Positions 59,162-64,000 of a stretch of 64,000 bases of DNA are shown in pieces; the first letter of the stretch is position 1, and each line of letters begins with the position of its first letter. Under the pieces are notes generated by a model, which saw nothing but the letters and a program-made list of their open reading frames with translations, was not told the DNA's origin and made no database searches. The DNA is taken from NCBI GenBank assembly GCA_032209605.1, contig JASFXZ010000044.1, positions 992,001 to 1,056,000 on the forward strand, in the 5' to 3' direction. The position numbers and the translations under genes were made by a program. The DNA comes from Mactromeris polynyma. Its lineage: Eukaryota > Mollusca > Bivalvia > Venerida > Mactridae.

Positions 59162-60429
59162 CTTAGAAAAATAATTCTATTACTTTTACACGACTCTTTA
59201 CGCATCAATGTCAATACTTTTTACGTTGTCTAACTTATATACTGATTAGAGCATTAAAATACTGTACATGATAAATATAAGTTTAAAGTTGCGCGTAGGC
59301 CAATGACAAAGGTGAATGTAAAGAAACGTTGGTAGATAAAGTGACATAAGAGAGTCAAGAACGTTAAAAACTGGACGAACATTGTTTGTCTCAATATCGT
59401 GAAAATATTTCCAAACGATAACAAACTTTATACATGCGTTTGTTTAACTCATACTATTTAAACAATGTAGGATAAGGTAAATTGTGTTCATGTGTTCTGG
59501 CAGATTTGACAAATGACATCGAAACGTTAACGTGTAATGTCGTGACGTTCATTTTGTCGTTGGTTCTGGTATTATACAGTTGCCCGAAAAAGCAGTCAGG
59601 CATCCTCAGCCGTCGATATAATGTATGAATGCATAACATATCAAAAAGCGGACCACGGAAAAGTCGGTCTATATCGGTATTTGAACCCAAGTTATTGTTC
59701 AATGCGCAGTACCACGCTTTAAGGTGTTTATAACATATTGCAAATGACTTTAGTATTGGAATAACTCACATGCTATTGAATACATTGTATAAAAGTTTTC
59801 ATAATGGTTGATTTACATTAATCTGGCTAACGCCAAGTCTGATCGTTTTGTCACAGTATTCATTAGATGTTTCTAAAATGGAAACAATAATGAATACATA
59901 TCAGAAGTTGACGTATACAATATTGTGATCAGCGAGTCATGAGACCGTTAATTGTGGTGTTGCGTGATTTCCACCAATAATGGTTTGGTATGGGATTAAA
60001 ATAACAAAACAAAATGTTAAAAGCGAATTATACTGTATATTAAGTGAAATGGGAAATGTTATATGCTCTAACGTTTAGCTAACGACTAAAATACATATTG
60101 CTGCAACAATTTCGGTCAGTAACGTATGGGTCATTTATTTATTGCTCCATTATCATCGTTGTTTGTACTGTCTACGTGTCAATGTTATTTTCTTGAAAAT
60201 ACATAAACGGACTTTGTCAGCCAAGCATCGTAGACCGCTATGCTAACAATAAGAACAAAAACGCAACAATTTTAGGAAACATTGTTGGAAAAGCAATCTG
60301 AATATTAAGTCCAGTAGTTATTTAACTTCTGATAGAAAATCGCCGAATCAAGATGGGTTATTTTTTATCATTACGATGTCCTGCTCTTTCATATTACGTT
60401 AAAACATACAGTGAAAGCCCTGTGAAATT
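59162..60429. other. No recognised gene (intron or intergenic)
   Basis: If 58890-59161 is a last exon, this is its upstream intron. No second exon with a coding signature was found here. Confidence 0.4.
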
Positions 60430-60532
60430 GTACTTCTGTCAAAATGTACTGTTTGTACACCTTTGCCAGATTCCTTGTGTTTTAAGACGGGTTGTGCCCT
60501 TTTATGTGGCAATTCATCCTCGACTTCTAAAG
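60430..60532 (+). repeat. R2-family 3'-end fragment
   Basis: GTTGTGCCCTTTTATGTGGC then AATTCATCCTCGACTTCTAA, a variant of the R2 3' core. Confidence 0.45.
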
Positions 60533-61560
60533 TCATGTTTAATTCTGTAACACTTATATCAAATATGCTGTTTTCAAGACCAGTGTCATACTTGCGGTCT
60601 TAAGTCGGAGCCAAATTTTAATTCGGCTTTTATTGGAAGATATGGCACAAAAATGTTCACGTATTAAAGACCGTTAACATTTTTGATAATAGTCTTTGTG
60701 CAACAATTTTGTTGGAATCAGACTAAACCGGTTTTATAGCAATCCAGAGAGCAGTGCAACCATTTGGGTTGTTTAGAAGTAGCGGCGCTTACCATCACTT
60801 GTTCTCGAACGGCATCTAAACAAGTGCCAATACTTCTAGGTCAGTGGGACTCCGTGCTTACTGTTCAATTGCGTGGTCGCAAACTTTTGTTTACGTTAAC
60901 TCAATTTGAAAGGTATGGTATTCGCATATTTTGCAAATTGCAAATAACAATGCCAATTATGCGTCTTTTCGTGGAGAGGAACACAATTATAAACAAGAGA
61001 ATTTCAATAAAGATTTAGCTGAAGAATTTCGGTCTATCATTATCGTGTTTCTGTATTCAATACAGTTAATAATAAGATAATATAAAACAAGAATAAAACG
61101 GAAATATGTGTTTCAGGCTAAATACCGCTAAATACATATTAGACAAAATGTTTCCATAAATATTCGTTTTTACTACTCAGAGCATTATGTTCAAATAGCA
61201 GCAATATTTTATTGTGCTACGCAGAAAAGTCGTTCAGGAGGTGAGTTCAGGTTTATTGATTATGTACAAAATAAAACCCATCGGTTCTAATTAAACAGAT
61301 GTGTGGAAACAATGAAGTTTTCATGAATATACACTACATGTAACGGGTTTGCTTTATACTTGGATAGGTAAAAATTGAATATGTCAATACACCGCCGACC
61401 TAGATACCAAGCAAGTGGTTGTTCATGAAACCAATGGACAACCTGAAATGAGCTTTGTTATCAAATCACCTATATGTCTTATGCCAATCTCTCTGTATTT
61501 GAATAGGCCGGCTCGAATTCATTGTTTATGAATCTTAATGGAAAATAATAATATAATATT
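60533..61560. other. No supported gene
   Basis: At 60764-61018 the plus strand is open for 84 codons with a mild coding bias (LLGQWDSVLTVQLRGRKLLF). The opposite strand has a GTAAGC donor after an open 43-nt stretch at 60796-60838. The two readings conflict and neither is called. Confidence 0.4.
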
Positions 61561-61792
61561 GAGCGCTGATATGGGATTTACAACCTCTTCTACACGTGAC
61601 GTCATTTCAAGAAAACGCAACATGTAATGTCACTATTTGCAAGCAAGAAACAATATTTACTCAATATAGACATTCCGTTTCCACATTACCATATGGACAT
61701 ATTGTTTACTGTCAGTACATGGTGACGTCAATGTGACGTTTTCTGGAAATGGCGTCACTTAAAGGAGATGTTGGAAATCGTACAGCGGCGCT
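61561..61792. mobile_element. R4 MITE, copy 2 (232 bp)
   Basis: Opposite orientation to 36827-37049. The left end is GAGCGCTGATATGGGATTTA then CAACCTCTTCTACACGTGAC; the right end is TGGCGTCACTTAAAGGAGAT then GTTGGAAATCGTACAGCGGC. Inverted ends are about 60 bp, and the interior shares GCAAGCAAGAAACAATATTT. Confidence 0.88.
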
Positions 61793-62176
61793 TATAGATA
61801 TAATGGGTCTGAGGAAGATGAATTAAATGATCATAATCAATAATCAAACTATCAGTCCAGACAATTAACGGAGTATAAAGTTTATAAACCGTTTAGTGTT
61901 TGGTCGATACTTAATTTTCAAACAAATGTGAGGAGAACATTGATGTATGTATTCCATACACTGTTATAGAGTTGAATGATGATGGCACAATTAATAGCGA
62001 TCACGTATTTGTTGTTTGATTGGTTTGCATTGTCGGCATCATTCTGTAAAAATGACGATATTTTGAAAGAAGAGCTCAGTGTCCTTTTAGTATAGACCAG
62101 TGTTTATGAAGTTTCTGCAGTTTCTGTTTCTACAGGATAATCAAATATACCGGAATTGAGAAAAACGTTACTGACA

Positions 62177-62213
62177 TATATAAAACGCCAATCAGTAACA
62201 CTGCGCATGCGCA
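62177..62213 (+). promoter_or_regulatory. TATA, CCAAT and NRF1-like motif cluster
   Basis: TATATAAAA (62177-62185), CCAATCAG (62188-62195) and the perfect 12-bp palindrome TGCGCATGCGCA (62202-62213, the NRF1 consensus) lie within 37 bp. The order is unusual, since CCAAT and NRF1 sites usually lie upstream of a TATA box. A start site about 30 bp after the TATA would fall inside the palindrome. Confidence 0.35.
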
Positions 62214-62228
62214 ACGATTTAGATTGTC

Positions 62229-62348
62229 ATGAAGAGACGCCATCATGAAATTGTAATGTTTGGTATTATTTTATGTCTCCCTTGTTTCGTGTGCCCCTTC
62301 CCCCTTTCTTTGTTTAGATCCTCCCGAAGAAAGCTTTCCCTGTTCTGA
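62229..62348 (+). CDS. Short hydrophobic ORF downstream of promoter-like cluster
   Basis: 39 codons starting MKRRHHEIVMFGIILCLPCF: a basic N-terminus followed by a long hydrophobic stretch, as in a signal peptide or membrane anchor. It begins 16 bp after the NRF1-like palindrome. The T/C-rich DNA (62276-62320) could give a hydrophobic peptide by chance, and the same tract could instead serve as a splice acceptor (CCCTTTCTTTGTTTAG). Confidence 0.2.
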   Translation: MKRRHHEIVMFGIILCLPCFVCPFPLSLFRSSRRKLSLF

Positions 62349-63156
62349 ATTTGTTCACTTTCAATAATCGGAAAACTACAATTTTAATCCATTTACAATA
62401 CAATTCAATACAATACATTTGATTTCGGCATTAAACATTTAACAACGTTTTGCCAAATATATAGTCAGTGAAAGAAAAATAGTCATCAGAGCATAGTGAA
62501 GATTTATAATGAAATATGATGGTAGTTACAAAAAGTCAGACAAGTATTTAACACAAATAGTAATAAAAGTACAGCGTAATCTTCACAGATTTTTAGAATT
62601 TAGTTGACATAAATATTTCGAAAACACTAAAATGTCTACAGTATTGCAAATCGTGCCATTAAACTAGTGAAACTCTGTGAACGATGGTAGTGACTATGTT
62701 AAGGGGTCACGTATATTCGTCTTAAGTTATGATGTACGCATACATTTCTATTTTGCTTGACCGATTGCATTCGTAAGGCTTTTGTGTAATTATTTCCCAA
62801 ATGAGAGGTCATTATATACGTTTTACCGCGGGGTCTTGTATGAACTTTAAGGATGGAACTATAGTTATTCTCACGTATAGTCGCTTGTTAATGATCCGGT
62901 TCTCCATTTCTCGATGACGTGTTTAATACGTAGTCACACAGGATAGTGGCAAAACTAATTAATTTCATTAGTTTATTTTCACAGTTTCGATATTTATTAA
63001 CACCAGCGACATTGTATGTGTATACAGCAACGTTTGATGTGCAACTTAGACCCCCACTGCCGTACGGAGTTAATTGTTATATAAAACAGTATATAGGGTT
63101 TAAACATACAGCTATTTGTGTGTCTACTGACAACGTCGTAATCGGGTCTTCGCCAT
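62349..63156. other. No recognised gene
   Basis: Unassigned A+T-rich sequence; the 73-codon frame at 62946-63167 ends at the palindrome at 63157-63179 and shows no family motif. Confidence 0.4.
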
Positions 63157-63179
63157 CAGCCTTATGACTCATAAGGCTG
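63157..63179. repeat. Perfect 11-bp palindrome with 1-nt centre
   Basis: CAGCCTTATGA, a single C, then TCATAAGGCTG. It could form a short hairpin in RNA from either strand; there is no T-tract after it. Confidence 0.85.
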
Positions 63180-63360
63180 TCGAAAATTCAAAGATTTTTG
63201 GTTAAATATCCACTTTCCTCGGTTTGAATGCCGCATGAAATCTGATAATTATGCGATTGATATTGAAATCAATCGGACAAGTCTGCAGTGCTCTTGTTGC
63301 TTGCAAAGACTTGTCGTATGTTGCAAAGCGATAACTTAAGCGATACAGATCTTGCAAACA

Positions 63361-63567
63361 TAAACTTATTTATTTATTTGACATTGATTGTGAAACAGAT
63401 TCTTACAACTTATACTAGTCACTCCAGATGACTGCTTCCTGGCTACCAACCAGTTCTCGGACCAAATTTAGGGATTGTGAACTTCGTGATCAAGCCCCGC
63501 TCATCGCGGAACTCGAAACCACGACATTCGGATTAGGAGTCAGAAGTTCTATCCATCGCCAATTCAC
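63361..63567 (-). mobile_element. tRNA-derived SINE (type A) with AAAT tail
   Basis: On the minus strand the head reads TTGGCGATGGATAGAACTTC (A box; compare TGGCGCAATGGATAGCGC in tRNA-Arg), TGACTCCTAATCC (anticodon loop, CCT if folded) and GTGGTTTCGAGTTCC (B box). A body of about 130 bp (AACTGGTTGGTAGCCAGGAA) follows and ends in CAAATAAATAAATAAGTTT. This is a complete SINE plan. A box, B box and tail are in the expected order and spacing. Confidence 0.8.
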
Positions 63568-64000
63568 TTTTGCACATTCCACTTGTTAGTTAAATAAGAT
63601 TGCTATTGACAAAAAACATTACAACATTACAAACACTTATTCAATTTCTATCACTATTGGAGGCAAATGATATATATTTAATACACGACTTACGAAACTG
63701 TCGCAAATTTGATCACTCAGCATATCGCATTAATTCGATATACGTATGAGTCACACTCTTTGAGGCGCGAGGTTATTATCTATTAGTTTCAATCGGTTAT
63801 AACTATCGGTACATCCCGCGAGAAAAAAACGAGAACGTGCTAAAATAACATGAACTGCGATATTGGTTTAGCGCGAATTATGATACAACTTCAGATGTTT
63901 TACCATACATATTTTAAATTGGCTCGAATGTATCTGAAAATAGACTCATCTGGCAAAATCAAACTGAAATTACAAACTACATTTATATCAATCATAGTCG
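63568..64000. other. No recognised gene
   Basis: A+T-rich sequence to the window edge; nothing identified. Confidence 0.45.

Noticed and set aside
60764..61018. 84-codon plus-strand ORF with mild coding bias and a conflicting minus-strand exon candidate
   Set aside because: Both strands look weakly coding, no domain is visible and no splice model joins either to a neighbour.
1..64000. CRISPR arrays, bacterial operons, rRNA or intact tRNA genes
   Set aside because: The only regular array is a contiguous minisatellite without spacers; tRNA-like sequences are SINE heads; no rRNA-like or prokaryotic gene organisation was seen.

Overview
The window is A+T-rich animal nuclear DNA, mostly intergenic or intronic. 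It is dense in decayed transposable elements and has no intact long gene. There are no bacterial operons, Shine-Dalgarno sites, rRNA genes or intact tRNA genes. A bivalve-type mollusc is the best guess. The main reason is a 575-bp element at 20572-21146 that starts AGCTCACCTGAGCACGAAG and ends CCCTCTTGTT, a type I recall as very common in molluscan genomes. CR1/L2/Jockey-like LINE tails, tRNA-derived SINEs and many short inverted-repeat elements fit the same picture. LAYOUT. 0-8.5 kb: LINE fragment (178-1075), a frameshifted tandem-repeat coding remnant (1674-2075), a foldback element (3066-3175), a probable minus-strand last exon (3461-3562) with an upstream microexon candidate (3978-4013), an R1 repeat, a second LINE (6605-7990) and an old R1 copy carrying a perfect 69-bp duplication. 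8.5-21.2 kb: a third LINE (11170-12105), a pogo/Tigger-like MITE inside an R2 repeat, two copies of a long ancient repeat (R3), a MITE with R1 nested in it, a candidate 100-nt exon (20192-20291) and the mollusc-type element. 21-26 kb: R1, R2 and R3 copies and local tandem duplications. 26374-29312: a 29-bp minisatellite with higher-order structure, the most striking object in the window. 29-47 kb: mostly featureless, with two R1 copies, a 223-bp MITE, a tRNA-like sequence and another TIR element. 47-64 kb: a possible FN3-like exon, a second foldback copy, two tRNA-derived SINEs, candidate exons for small secreted proteins, a probable terminal exon (58890-59161), a second copy of the 223-bp MITE and a promoter-like cluster near 62.2 kb. 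CODING CONTENT. Open frames of 60-130 codons occur by chance at this base composition, so length was not taken as evidence. I relied on homology-like motifs, codon-position bias (G-rich, T-poor first positions) and splice context. On that basis the best coding pieces are the minus-strand terminal exons at 3461-3562 and 58890-59161, both too short or too start-poor for ordinary ORF calling. The protein families are not recognised. REPEAT NAMES used here are local: R1 and R2 are interspersed families that share a 3'-end core; R3 and R5 are old duplicated or interspersed segments; R4 is the 223-232-bp MITE; FB is the foldback family.
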